Under the pieces are notes generated by a model that was not told where the DNA came from, did not search any database, and saw only the letters and a list, made by a program, of their open reading frames with translations. Of a stretch of 46,671 nt of DNA, positions 7,868-15,932 are shown piece by piece. The first letter of the stretch is position 1, and every line of letters begins with the position of its first letter. The DNA lies in contig NZ_JARWOV010000102.1 in assembly GCF_029868855.1 (NCBI RefSeq), forward strand, positions 1-46,671. Direction: 5' to 3'. A program made the position numbers and the translations under genes. The DNA is from Nocardia carnea (GTDB lineage Bacteria; Actinomycetota; Actinomycetes; Mycobacteriales; Mycobacteriaceae).

Positions 7868-8695
7868 ATGGAAACCAGAGATGTATTCGTCCCCACCCGA
7901 CTGGGGCAATTGCACGTTGTCGTCACCGGCCAGGGCGATCCGATTCTCCTGTGGCCCAGTCTCCTGATGGACGCAAGCCTCTGGGATTCCCAGATCGACT
8001 ACTTCGCGCGAAGTCATACCGTTATCGGGGTCGATCCCCCTGGCCACGGCAGATCCAGCCCGCTCGAACGGCAGTTCACATTCGGCGAATGCGCTCAGTG
8101 CGTAGTCGACATACTCGACCATTTCGAAATCCCGTGGACCTACTTCATCGGAAATTCCTGGGGGGCGATGGTCGGCGCGACATTCAGCGCCGGATTCCCG
8201 GAACGAGTCCGCGCGGCTGTCCTCATGAACGGCACGGCATCGCCGGCCTCCCGGCGTCAGCGGCTGGAATACCGAGCCCTGCTCGTTGTGGTGCGCATGC
8301 TCGGCGGTATCAGGCCACCGCTGACCTGGTCTGTCGTCCGCGCCTTTCTCGGACCGACATCGCAACGGTCCCGCCCGGATGTCGTCCGCCGGGTGCTGAC
8401 CATTGCGCAGAAAAACGATCGGGATTCACTGATCCGAGCCGTCCGGTCCGTGGTGATCGCGCGTCCCGATCAGCGCCCCGCGCTCGCATCCATCACCTGC
8501 CCCACCTTGGTGATCGCCGGCAGAGAAGACCGGACATTTCCGCTGCCCGAGGTCGAGGCCATGGCCGAGAGCATTCCGGGGGCGACACTGGCCGTCATCG
8601 ACGATGCCGCCCACCTGGTAGCGGCGGAGGTTCCGGATCGCGTCAACGATGCGATCCGTACCTTCCTCGCTCGGAATACCCACACCGGCAAGTGA
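7868..8695 (+). CDS. Alpha/beta hydrolase
   Basis: 275-residue cytoplasmic hydrolase of the alpha/beta fold. The nucleophile elbow GNSWGAMVG carries the catalytic Ser, preceded by the GVDPPGHGRSSP oxyanion/strand segment. The acid is likely Asp in AGREDRTF and the base His in DDAAHLVAAE. The substrate is unknown; the overall form resembles carboxylesterase or enol-lactonase type members. The start is taken at 7868 (METRDVFV); the ribosome site is weak. It is followed by an AraC regulator on the same strand after about 190 bases. The pair interrupts the mycobacterial fgd-pta neighbourhood and may be an acquired module. Confidence 0.8.
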   Translation: METRDVFVPTRLGQLHVVVTGQGDPILLWPSLLMDASLWDSQIDYFARSHTVIGVDPPGHGRSSPLERQFTFGECAQCVVDILDHFEIPWTYFIGNSWGAMVGATFSAGFPERVRAAVLMNGTASPASRRQRLEYRALLVVVRMLGGIRPPLTWSVVRAFLGPTSQRSRPDVVRRVLTIAQKNDRDSLIRAVRSVVIARPDQRPALASITCPTLVIAGREDRTFPLPEVEAMAESIPGATLAVIDDAAHLVAAEVPDRVNDAIRTFLARNTHTGK

Positions 8696-8885
8696 ACGGA
8701 TCATCGAGCGCCGGTGGTATCCGGTTTGCTCGCGCTGCGAGCCGGGCACGTCGTCGGGCAGGCCCACACTTTTCCGGTTCCGCTGTGATCGCACTGGTAG
8801 GTTCACATCCGACTGTCCATGCTCGTCCCCGCCGGATCCGGTCCGTGCAGCGGACACCGGGGCACACAGCGGGTGGAGGTTGCTC

Positions 8886-9845
8886 ATGGCACCGGTCGAA
8901 TCGTATTTCGTGGGCGAGGCCGATACTTCCGCGGTCCCGGCGGCCGCGTCGGCCGACTTCTGGGCCGAGCACGTATGCCGCAACCAGGGCACTCTGCAGT
9001 TCCGTTTCGCCGACGCGCCGACGTTCCGCGGCAGTATGTCGATTCAGGGTGATGCGGACTATCTGTTGATCGATGTCTGCTCCGACGACATCGTGTACAC
9101 GCGGACGCGAAAGGATATCCGTTACGACGACGACGCCGGCCTACGGTTGGCCGTACCGACCACAGGTGTGCTCGGTCTTCGGCAGGACGACCGTACTGTG
9201 CGGGTTCGTCCCGGACAGGCCGCAGTCGTGACGAAAACACGTCCGGCGGATTTCCGGCAGCCGCGGGGTACGCGAGCACGTGTACTGAATATTCCGGCCG
9301 GCGCGCTGCCTCTCGCCCCCGGATCCGGTCCGTCGGTCATCGACCTGGAACAGGGCTTGGGGCCGGTTGTCGCGGGTATGGTCGGCGGACTCGTCGAACA
9401 GCGCGCGACACTGGACCGATATGGGTTCGCGGCCGCGTGCGACATGATCGTCGAACTACTCGGGTTGTGCCTGCGGCCCTCCGGAAACGCTTCCACCACC
9501 CTCGGGGCGGTCGATCTCGCGGTCCGTGACTACATCCGCCGGCATGCTACGGAACCCGAGCTCACGCCCGCGGCGATCGCGCACAGCCTGGGCTGGTCGT
9601 TGCGGCAGATTCAACTGGCGCTGCACGGGACCGGTACCACGCCCAGTCGACTGATCCGTACCGAGCGGCTCGCCACGGCACACCGGCTACTGCGCCGCGG
9701 TCCCGCGGACCGCACCATCGCCGATATCGCCTTTACCAGCGGTTTCCGGTCGCTCAGTACCTTCGGCACCGCCTTCAAGGACCGGTATGGATGTGCGCCG
9801 CACGAGGTACGCACTGCTGGTCAGCGAGCAGGAAACAGTGGTTGA
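8886..9845 (+). CDS. AraC-family transcriptional regulator
   Basis: 319 residues. The N-terminal ~180 residues resemble the AraC-binding-like sensor domain found in NahR/FeaR-like actinobacterial activators. The C-terminal ~100 residues hold the paired helix-turn-helix: first helix set around LTPAAIAHSLGWSLRQIQLA, second around TIADIAFTSGFRSLSTFGTA, ending in the family-typical F-x-x-x-Y-G-C-A-P-H-E-V-R. The start at 8886 is set by GGAGG a few bases upstream. The effector is unknown. The most likely target is the alpha/beta hydrolase just upstream; a direct link to fgd on the opposite strand is not shown by the sequence. Confidence 0.87.
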   Translation: MAPVESYFVGEADTSAVPAAASADFWAEHVCRNQGTLQFRFADAPTFRGSMSIQGDADYLLIDVCSDDIVYTRTRKDIRYDDDAGLRLAVPTTGVLGLRQDDRTVRVRPGQAAVVTKTRPADFRQPRGTRARVLNIPAGALPLAPGSGPSVIDLEQGLGPVVAGMVGGLVEQRATLDRYGFAAACDMIVELLGLCLRPSGNASTTLGAVDLAVRDYIRRHATEPELTPAAIAHSLGWSLRQIQLALHGTGTTPSRLIRTERLATAHRLLRRGPADRTIADIAFTSGFRSLSTFGTAFKDRYGCAPHEVRTAGQRAGNSG

Positions 9846-9994
9846 CGAGCGGACACGCCGTCCTATCGCGCACGGCGCCGGCGACCGATAGCGTCGTCGG
9901 CGCCTCTGTATCCGGTGCAGTGCTCGGCCGGCGCCCGGCAGTACAAGTGATACTTCGCCACCTGCGCCCGCTGGGTCACCGGCCGAGTAGTCGC

Positions 9995-11005
9995 TTATCC
10001 CAGGTCGCGCAGGCGCGGTGCCAGGTCACGCTGGAACAGGTCCAGGAACCGTCGCTGGTCGTGCCCGGGGGCGTGGAAGACCAGGTGATTCAGGCCCGCG
10101 TCCACGTACGGCTTGATCAGGTCGACCGCCTGGTCCGGGTCGCTGGCGACGATCCAGCGTTTGGCGATCTGCTCGATCGGCAGCGCGTCGGCAGCCTCCT
10201 CCATTTCGATCGGGTCGGTGATGCTGTGTTTCTGTTCCGCGGTCAGCGACAGCGGTGCCCAGAAACGGGTGTTCTCCAGCGCCAGGTCGGGGTCGGTGTC
10301 GTAGGAGATCTTGATTTCGATCATCCGGTCGATCGTGCTCACCTCCCGGTCCACCTTCGCCGCACCTTCGGCCACCGCCGGCATCAGTTTCTCGGTGTAG
10401 AGATCCATCCCTTTGCCGGAGGTGCAGATGAACCCGTCGCCGGCCCGCCCCGCATACCGGGCCACCACCGGGCCGCCGGCCGCGATATAGACCGGAATCC
10501 CACCGTCGGGCACGTCGTAGATCGAGGCGCCGACCGTCCGGTAGTAGGTACCGTCGAAATCGGTGCGCGCGCCCGTCCACAGCGCCCGCATGAGGTCCAC
10601 CGATTCCCGCAGGCGGGCGAACCGCTCCTTGAACTCCGGCCATTCCCCGGCATACCCGGTGGCGATCTCGTTCAGTGCCTCGCCGGTGCCCACGCCCAGC
10701 ATCACCCGGCCGGGATAAAGGCAGCCCATCGTCGCGAAGGCCTGTGCGATCACCGCGGGGTTGTACCGGAAGGTCGGGGTGAGTACCGAGGTGCCGAGCA
10801 TGATCCGCTCGGTGCGCTCACCCGCGGCCGCCATCCAGGCCAGAGAGAACGGCGCGTGCCCGCCCTTGTGCCGCCACGGCTGGAAATGGTCGCTCACCGT
10901 CGCGCTGTCGAGGCCGTGTTCCTCGGCCAGGACCGCCAGCTCCACCAGTTCGCGCGGTCCGAATTGTTCCGCCGACGCCTTGTAACCGAGCTTCAGCTCA
11001 CCCAT
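9995..11005 (-). CDS. fgd: F420-dependent glucose-6-phosphate dehydrogenase
   Basis: Oxidises glucose 6-phosphate to 6-phosphogluconolactone while reducing coenzyme F420, so it feeds the cell's F420-dependent reductases. The 336 residues equal the mycobacterial FGD length, in the luciferase-like (TIM-barrel) fold. Key residues sit at the M. tuberculosis FGD1 positions: Asp39, His40 and Trp44 in SDHFQPW, and Glu109 in GVGTGEAL. The start at 11005 is set by AGGAGT upstream. It is monocistronic by context: an AraC gene converges on it and a HAD gene diverges from it. In M. tuberculosis it adjoins pta; here it is separated by the hydrolase-AraC pair. Its presence indicates an F420-producing actinobacterium. 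Confidence 0.95.
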   Translation of the reverse strand: MGELKLGYKASAEQFGPRELVELAVLAEEHGLDSATVSDHFQPWRHKGGHAPFSLAWMAAAGERTERIMLGTSVLTPTFRYNPAVIAQAFATMGCLYPGRVMLGVGTGEALNEIATGYAGEWPEFKERFARLRESVDLMRALWTGARTDFDGTYYRTVGASIYDVPDGGIPVYIAAGGPVVARYAGRAGDGFICTSGKGMDLYTEKLMPAVAEGAAKVDREVSTIDRMIEIKISYDTDPDLALENTRFWAPLSLTAEQKHSITDPIEMEEAADALPIEQIAKRWIVASDPDQAVDLIKPYVDAGLNHLVFHAPGHDQRRFLDLFQRDLAPRLRDLG

Positions 11006-11169
11006 ATGCGCCACTCCTGTCGCGTTGTGTTCGGACCGTTTCCGGCCCGGAATCGACCTTAGCCAGCGCGGCCGACGACTGCGCCCGGTGGTCCGTATCA
11101 CCGAGCCCGCGCCGCGGTTCCGGGCGCGGCATACCCATCGCGGGCGCCGCGAAGCGGAGAATCGACCGG

Positions 11170-11964
11170 GTGAGCACCGATGAACCGATTCTGTCCTACC
11201 TCACCGATATGGACGGGGTACTGGTGCGTGAAGAGCACCTCGTGCCCGGCGCCGACGAATTCCTCGCCGAACTACGTGCCGAGCAGATCCCGTTCCTGGT
11301 GCTGACCAACAATTCGATCCGCACCCCGCGCGATCTGCAGGCACGGTTACGCCAGAACGGGCTCGATATCCCGGAGCAGTCGATCTGGACCTCCGCGCTG
11401 GCCACCGCGAGTTTCCTGAACGAGCAGCGGCCCGGTGGCACCGCCTACGTGGTGGGCGAATCGGGCCTGACCACCGCGCTGCACGAGATCGGCTACGTAC
11501 TCACCGACGTCGATCCCGACTACGTGGTTCTCGGTGAAACCCGCACGTACTCGTTCGAGGCGATCACCACCGCCATCCGGCTGGTCGAGCGCGGTGCCCG
11601 CTTCATCGCCACCAACCCCGACGCCACGGGGCCCTCGCGCGACGGTGTACTCCCCGCCACGGGTTCGGTTGCTGCGCTGATCACCCGCGCCACCGGTCGC
11701 GACCCGTACTACATCGGCAAACCGAACCCGCTGATGATGCGGTCCGCGTTACGCCGGATCGACGCGCATTCGCGGAGCAGCGTGATGATCGGGGACCGGA
11801 TGGACACCGACGTCATCTCCGGGATGGAGGCCGGTATGCGCACCATCCTGGTCACCACCGGTATCTCCACCCGGCACTCGATCGAGCACTATCCGTACCG
11901 CCCGACCATGGTCCTGGATTCGGTGGCCGACCTGGTGGGCCGGGTGCGCACCCCGTTCGCCTGA
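11170..11964 (+). CDS. HAD-superfamily sugar/nucleotide phosphatase, NagD type
   Basis: 264 residues of the HAD-IIA (NagD/PGP) group. Motif I is LTDMDGVL with Asp13 (nucleophile) and Asp15; motif II is [11 protein letters not shown]; the lysine lies in YIGKPNPLM; motif IV is [14 protein letters not shown] large type C2 cap sits between motifs II and III. It should hydrolyse a small phosphorylated metabolite such as a sugar phosphate or nucleotide monophosphate. The GTG start at 11170 has GGAGA upstream. It diverges from fgd, so a role in removing a sugar phosphate side product is possible but unproven. Confidence 0.88.
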   Translation: MSTDEPILSYLTDMDGVLVREEHLVPGADEFLAELRAEQIPFLVLTNNSIRTPRDLQARLRQNGLDIPEQSIWTSALATASFLNEQRPGGTAYVVGESGLTTALHEIGYVLTDVDPDYVVLGETRTYSFEAITTAIRLVERGARFIATNPDATGPSRDGVLPATGSVAALITRATGRDPYYIGKPNPLMMRSALRRIDAHSRSSVMIGDRMDTDVISGMEAGMRTILVTTGISTRHSIEHYPYRPTMVLDSVADLVGRVRTPFA

Positions 11965-12071
11965 TGTCGATCGCCACCGGGCGCACCTCTGCTTGTGTCG
12001 GTAAGTTCCGGTCGGGTCTCAAACCGTTGGTGCCGCCTTCGCTGAGCCTTGTGAACTTGCATCCTGGTCGG

Positions 12072-13316
12072 CTAACGGGTGAATCTATCGGGGCGCAACC
12101 ACTCGGACTCGTTACGTGTCGGCCCGGGACCGATGACGTACTCGGTAATCAGCTCGGCAGTAACGGGAGCGAGAATCATGCCCCACATCCCATGGCCTGT
12201 GGCAACGGCAAGGTTCTCGACTCCCTTGGCTACGCCGACAAGGGGCAGGCCATCAGGGCTACATGGGCGCTCGCCGGCCCACTGGTCGATAACGCGCCGA
12301 TCCCGCAGAGTGGGTAACACGGTACTTGCGACATCGACCAATGCGGCGCCGCGCTTATGAGCAACGGGTCGGTGTTCGTTACCGAACTCGATCGATCCAC
12401 AAACGCGAACGCGGTCTTCGAGGGGCGTTACGACGATACGGTGCTCCTTTATTCGGACAGGAATCGTGGGATCGAAGCCAGACCGGGCCGCCAGATCTAC
12501 GACGTATCCCCGGCCACCGCGCAGGGGAAGTCGTATACCCACCTGTGCGGCCAAGGCCGCCGAATGTAGTCCTGCGGCCAGCACGACCTTCTCGGACCGA
12601 ATCGTGCCGCTGGGTGTTCTGACCCCCACGACGCGGCCACTGTGGGAAAGCAGCTCCTGAACTGGTGTCCCGAAAACTATTTCGGCCCCGTGACCGGCTG
12701 CGTCGTCGAGCATTGCTCTGACGAAACTGCGGCTTTCCAGCGTCCACTCCTCGGCTTCGTGAGTGCCACCTGTGACCGGCGCCAAAGTCGGTTCGAAGCC
12801 TTGCAGCTCCGCATAGGAGAGGAGCTTCTTCTTCTCCTTCTGGTGCGAGCGGAGATACACGTCGATTGCCCCCGTCTTCCTGAACGTAGGGTTCAGGCCG
12901 AGGTCGGCCAACGCGCAGTGAAGTTCCGTGCTCCGGATCGCCAGATCCTGCATTCGGGCTCGAGCGATGCTTGCACGGTGCGGGGCCGCCGACACGATCA
13001 GTCTGCTCATCCACGGAACCAGCGTTGGATCGGGCATCAGGCGTACAGCGGGAGGGCGACGAAGCATTTGGACCGGCGCCTCGCGGAGCAGCGCCGGCGT
13101 CGCCAGCGGGGTCACGTGGCCCGGAGCCACGATGGCGGCGTTGGCATAGGAACAGCCCCCGCCGATCGCGGGTGCCCGGTCGATAACGGCTACACGGACG
13201 CCCCTGCGCGCCAAACTCTGTGCAACGCCGGCACCGACAACGCCTGCGCCGATGACAACACAGTCGAATGATCGACCGTTACTCCGCTCGTCAAGGGGGA
13301 CCATGTGTCGAAACAT
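12072..13316 (-). CDS. FAD-dependent D-amino-acid dehydrogenase-like oxidoreductase
   Basis: 414-residue member of the DAO (glycine/D-amino-acid oxidase) flavoprotein family, closest in layout to DadA. The FAD-binding Rossmann motif is VVIGAGVVGAG (about residues 20-30), ending with Asp in AVIDRAP. The DadA-like SYANAAIVAPGHVTPLATP stretch follows at about 55-75. The C-terminal flavin-contact segment DGLPLVGVAKGVENLAVATGHG is present. It would oxidatively deaminate D-amino acids or a related amine to the keto acid, passing electrons to the respiratory chain. The start at 13316 is set by GGGGGAA upstream; an internal ATG four codons later is an alternative. It lies downstream of metZ on the same strand but a long hairpin separates them. 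Confidence 0.85.
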   Translation of the reverse strand: MFRHMVPLDERSNGRSFDCVVIGAGVVGAGVAQSLARRGVRVAVIDRAPAIGGGCSYANAAIVAPGHVTPLATPALLREAPVQMLRRPPAVRLMPDPTLVPWMSRLIVSAAPHRASIARARMQDLAIRSTELHCALADLGLNPTFRKTGAIDVYLRSHQKEKKKLLSYAELQGFEPTLAPVTGGTHEAEEWTLESRSFVRAMLDDAAGHGAEIVFGTPVQELLSHSGRVVGVRTPSGTIRSEKVVLAAGLHSAALAAQVGIRLPLRGGRGYVVDLAARSGFDPTIPVRIKEHRIVVTPLEDRVRVCGSIEFGNEHRPVAHKRGAALVDVASTVLPTLRDRRVIDQWAGERPCSPDGLPLVGVAKGVENLAVATGHGMWGMILAPVTAELITEYVIGPGPTRNESEWLRPDRFTR

Positions 13317-13331
13317 AGTCTTCCCCCAGAC

Positions 13332-13364
13332 CGCTCGCTTCCTCCCTGAGGGAGGCAGTGAGCG
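13332..13364 (-). terminator. Long imperfect palindrome between metZ and the dadA-like gene
   Basis: CGCTC (13332-13336) and CCTCCC (13341-13346) pair with GGGAGG (13350-13355) and GAGCG (13360-13364), with a 4-by-4 internal loop and a 3-base apex. It lies 52 bases after metZ and 16 bases before the next start codon. It can serve as the metZ terminator or, given its nearness to the start, as an operator or 5' leader hairpin of the dadA-like gene. Confidence 0.5.
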
Positions 13365-13416
13365 CTTCTGTCGCTGCCTGTAGACGGGAAGAAGCGTATT
13401 GCGTCGATCGGAGTGC

Positions 13417-14631
13417 TCAGCGCAGCGCGTGGTCCAGGTCGCCGAGGAGGTCCTCGATATCCTCGAGCCCCACGGAGACCCGTACGACCCCGTCCGACAG
13501 GCCGATACTCGCGCGCCCCTCCGGGCCCATGGCCCGATGGGTGGTGGTCGCCGGGTGGGTGATCAGCGATTTCGCGTCGCCGAGATTGTTGGAGATATCG
13601 ATGATCCGCAACCCGTTGAGCACCTCGAAGGCGCGCTTCTTGGCCGCGTCCGCGGCGGCTTTCAGTTCGAAGGTCACCACGGTGCCGCCGCCGCTCATCT
13701 GGTCGGCGGCCAGCTTGTACTGCGGATGCGTTTCCAGGAACGGGTAGCGCACCCAGCTCACCGCCGGATGCTCGTCGAGGTAGCGCGCGATCCGCAACGC
13801 CGATTCGGTCGACTGCCGGACCCGCAGCGGCATGGTTTCCAGCCCCTTGAGCAGCGTCCACGCGTTGAACGGGCTCAGCGCCGGCCCGGTGTGCCGCATA
13901 AGGGTTTTGACCGGGCCTTCGATGTATTCCTGCGAGCCGAGGATCGCACCACCGAGCACCCGGCCCTGGCCGTCGATGTGCTTGGTGCCCGAGTACACGA
14001 TCACATCGGCGCCGAGTTCGAACCCGCGCTGCAGCAGCGGGGTGGCGAAAACGTTGTCCAGCACCACCTTCGCGCCCGCGGCATGCGCGAGCTCGCACAC
14101 CTTGCGCACGTCGACCAGGGTCTGCATCGGGTTGGCCGGGGTTTCGAAGAACACCGCGGCGGTGGGTTCGGACAGTGCCGCTTCCCACTGGTCGAGGTCC
14201 TCACCGTCGACGAAAACCGTCTCGATTCCCCAGCGCGGGAGGATCTCGTTGCACACCACGAAACACGACCCGAACAGGCTGCGTGCGGCCACCAGCCGGT
14301 CACCGGCGCGCAGCAGTGCCCCGAGCGCGACGAATACCGCCGCCATACCGCTGGCGGTGGCGAAACACGCTTCGGCGCCGTCGAGCAGCCGCATCCGTTC
14401 CTGGAAGGTGGCCACGGTCGGGTTGCCGTAGCGGGAGTACACGTAGTGCGGGGAGTCGCCGGTGAACGCGGCCTCGGCGGCCTCGGCGCTGGCGTAGACG
14501 AACCCGGAATTCAGGTACAGCGCCTCGGAGGTCTCCTCGAAACCGGATCGGTTCAGGCCGCCGCGGACGCCCAGCGTGGCCGGTCCGACACCTTCGGGCA
14601 GGACGCGTTCGAACGCGCCACCGCTGATCAC
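13417..14631 (-). CDS. metZ: O-succinylhomoserine sulfhydrylase
   Basis: PLP enzyme of the Cys/Met metabolism family that makes homocysteine from an O-acylated homoserine and sulfide, in methionine synthesis. The 404 residues show GVRGG (about 21-25), YSRYGNPTV with the phosphate-contact Tyr-Arg pair, ATASGMAA, DNVFATP, and the PLP lysine Lys217 in YSGTKHIDGQGR. The closing SLGGAESLI-type segment appears as NNLGDAKSLITHPATTTH, typical of MetZ rather than MetB. The GTG start at 14631 overlaps the rhodanese stop in GTGA, so translation is coupled. The same rhodanese-metZ order occurs in M. tuberculosis (Rv0390-Rv0391). It is controlled through the SAM-IV riboswitch ahead of the rhodanese gene. 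Confidence 0.92.
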   Translation of the reverse strand: MISGGAFERVLPEGVGPATLGVRGGLNRSGFEETSEALYLNSGFVYASAEAAEAAFTGDSPHYVYSRYGNPTVATFQERMRLLDGAEACFATASGMAAVFVALGALLRAGDRLVAARSLFGSCFVVCNEILPRWGIETVFVDGEDLDQWEAALSEPTAAVFFETPANPMQTLVDVRKVCELAHAAGAKVVLDNVFATPLLQRGFELGADVIVYSGTKHIDGQGRVLGGAILGSQEYIEGPVKTLMRHTGPALSPFNAWTLLKGLETMPLRVRQSTESALRIARYLDEHPAVSWVRYPFLETHPQYKLAADQMSGGGTVVTFELKAAADAAKKRAFEVLNGLRIIDISNNLGDAKSLITHPATTTHRAMGPEGRASIGLSDGVVRVSVGLEDIEDLLGDLDHALR

Positions 14632-15044
14632 GACTGCCGCCAGGGGAGTCCCAGGGCTCGCCAGCCGGTGCCACCACGATGCCCGAATTCGTCCAGTGGG
14701 CCTTCGAAGCCGTCGGAGATGTTGTAGGAGGGTGCGATACCGGCCGCGGTCGCGGCGTTGGCGGCATGCGCCGAGCGCTGGCCCGAGCGGCACAGGAACA
14801 GCACCGGCGCGTCTGCGGGGCGGTCGCCCAGCGCCGTACGCAACTGGTCCAGGAACCCGGTGTTGCGGGCGCCGGTGGAATCGACCCATTCCACCAGCAG
14901 CGTCGGTTTGGCGACGGAGCTGGTGTCGGGAACACCGACGAATTTCCATTCGGCTTCGGTGCGCACGTCCACCAGGACGGCGTCCGGGTTCTCGGCCAGC
15001 AGTTCCCAGGCCTGCTGTGGACCGATATCGCCTGCGTAACTCAA
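14628..15044 (-). CDS. Rhodanese-domain sulfurtransferase, first gene of the metZ operon
   Basis: 138-residue single-domain rhodanese. The fold marker VLVDVRTEAEW (about 23-33) and the active-site loop LFLCRSGQRSA, with catalytic Cys85, are intact. It would carry sulfane sulfur as a persulfide, and its tight coupling to metZ suggests it supplies or handles sulfide for homocysteine formation; this role is inferred from the operon. The start is taken as TTG at 15044, giving LSYAGDIGPQQAW, because GGAGG (15052-15056) is placed exactly right and the mycobacterial homologue starts at the same SYAGDI stretch. Longer frames reach into the riboswitch and are not credible. Confidence 0.88.
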   Translation of the reverse strand: MSYAGDIGPQQAWELLAENPDAVLVDVRTEAEWKFVGVPDTSSVAKPTLLVEWVDSTGARNTGFLDQLRTALGDRPADAPVLFLCRSGQRSAHAANAATAAGIAPSYNISDGFEGPLDEFGHRGGTGWRALGLPWRQS

Positions 15045-15060
15045 CGTGATACCTCCTGCG

Positions 15061-15173
15061 AATCCGCACTTGCCGCATCCGTTCGATGCGTGCCAGGTCG
15101 TCACCCGGAGCACCCCACCGCGGAGGAGGGTTGCCGACCAGCGAGCCGGGGCTTGGCGCTGGCACTCATGACC
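15061..15173 (-). promoter_or_regulatory. SAM-IV riboswitch
   Basis: Read on the minus strand, the leader begins GGTCATGAGTGCCAGCG, continues through CAAGCCCCGGCTCGCTGG, CGGCAACCCTCC, CGGTGGGGTGCTCCGGGTGA and CGACC, and ends in a GCGGCAAGTGCGGATT tail. This is the conserved core of the SAM-IV class, known from actinobacteria and found ahead of sulfur amino-acid genes. The terminal stem is formed by GGTC near 15172 and GACC near 15090. The GGAGG ribosome site of the rhodanese gene lies five bases past the tail, so ligand binding most likely blocks translation initiation. High SAM would turn off rhodanese and metZ. This identification rests on remembered class consensus, not a covariance search. 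Confidence 0.9.
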
Positions 15174-15176
15174 TAA

Positions 15177-15211
15177 TCCAAGAGATTGCCCGGACCTGCC
15201 CGGCCTGTCAA
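15177..15211 (-). promoter_or_regulatory. Promoter of the SAM-IV/rhodanese/metZ operon
   Basis: On the minus strand a perfect TTGACA (15211-15206) is followed after 17 bases by CAATCT (15188-15183), a weak -10. Transcription would begin near 15177, a few bases before the riboswitch. The -35 lies just past the end of the upstream gene at 15237. Confidence 0.6.
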
Positions 15212-15236
15212 ACCCCGGTTGACGTCCGGCGGGAAC

Positions 15237-15707
15237 TCATTCGACCGGCTGGTTGCACACCTTCCAGTCGCCGTCGGTCCGGAACAGCCACCAGGTCGAC
15301 GTCGCTTCCTGGTCTTCGACCCGGCTGGTCACTTCGATGGTCGCGGTCTCGCCGTTGACCTGCACCGGTCCGAATTTCGTGATCTCGACATCTTTTCCGG
15401 TCTCGCCGGGTTGCAGCCGCCCGGCCATGGGCGACCGGGCCGGAACGAAACCGGGGCACACCGCTTCGCGCGGTGGTTCCGGCCCGTAGCGGCTGCTCAC
15501 ATCGGCGAACTCGCGGACCGCTCCGGCGATCCGGTCGGAATCTGTGACATTTTTCTCAACCGGCGCCAGCCAGCCGGTGAGCACGATGCCGCCCAGGATC
15601 ACGGTCGCGATCGCCGCGGCCACGACGAACGGAGTGATCGTGCGCTGTGGTGGGGTGTCCTCCGGGTCGGTGGGCGCCGGTTCGTCAGCGGGTCCGGGAT
15701 CGCTCAT
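15237..15707 (-). CDS. Rv0361-like single-pass membrane protein
   Basis: 156 residues. A Pro/Asp/Glu-rich cytoplasmic N-terminus of about 24 residues is followed by one membrane helix (FVVAAAIATVILGGIVLTGWLAP) and an extracytoplasmic domain of about 105 residues. That domain has two Cys (in EAVCPGF and WKVCNQP) able to form a disulfide, and the beta-rich stretch ATSTWWLFRTDGDWKVC near its end, like the NTF2/lumenal domains of small mycobacterial membrane proteins. Function unknown. The start at 15707 is preferred (MSDPGPADEP); ATG at 15719 is possible. The riboswitch promoter lies immediately after its stop codon. Confidence 0.7.
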   Translation of the reverse strand: MSDPGPADEPAPTDPEDTPPQRTITPFVVAAAIATVILGGIVLTGWLAPVEKNVTDSDRIAGAVREFADVSSRYGPEPPREAVCPGFVPARSPMAGRLQPGETGKDVEITKFGPVQVNGETATIEVTSRVEDQEATSTWWLFRTDGDWKVCNQPVE

Positions 15708-15867
15708 ACCGATGATCATCCCTGGTCCCGGGATCGGTGGTGTGCCCACACCCCGATAGAATCGCGGATGACCGCGGGTGGACGGCACAGCAGTCGCCGC
15801 GGGGACGTGGGAAGACGTAGTGCCGGCCGACCGGTACGGCGCGATTACGGCGCATACAAGCCACGCG

Positions 15868-15886
15868 TCAACTTAGCCTAAGCTAA
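15868..15886 (+). promoter_or_regulatory. IdeR/DtxR-like iron box upstream of fprA
   Basis: The 19-base site has the exact core TTAGCCTAA (15873-15881) of the IdeR consensus, and I count 15 of 19 consensus positions matched. A perfect ACTTAGC/GCTAAGT inverted repeat (15871-15877, 15882-15888) overlaps it. It ends 46 bases before the fprA start codon, a position suited to repression by iron-loaded IdeR. Confidence 0.65.
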
Positions 15887-15932
15887 GTGCAACGCCAGTG
15901 ATTCTTTCGACCGATAAGGGTGCGCGAAACAG

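Noticed and set aside
13190..14188. Minus-strand frame overlapping metZ and the dadA-like gene
   Set aside because: Frame-shifted reading of metZ with low-complexity Arg/Gly translation; the true genes are in other frames.
15045..15113. Longer rhodanese start (MLRVTTWHASNG...)
   Set aside because: It would translate the SAM-IV tail; the TTG at 15044 has the correctly placed GGAGG and matches homologues.
14632..15165. N-terminal extension of metZ into the rhodanese gene
   Set aside because: The frame stays open but codes Arg-rich nonsense; the GTG at 14631 overlapping the rhodanese stop is the sound start.
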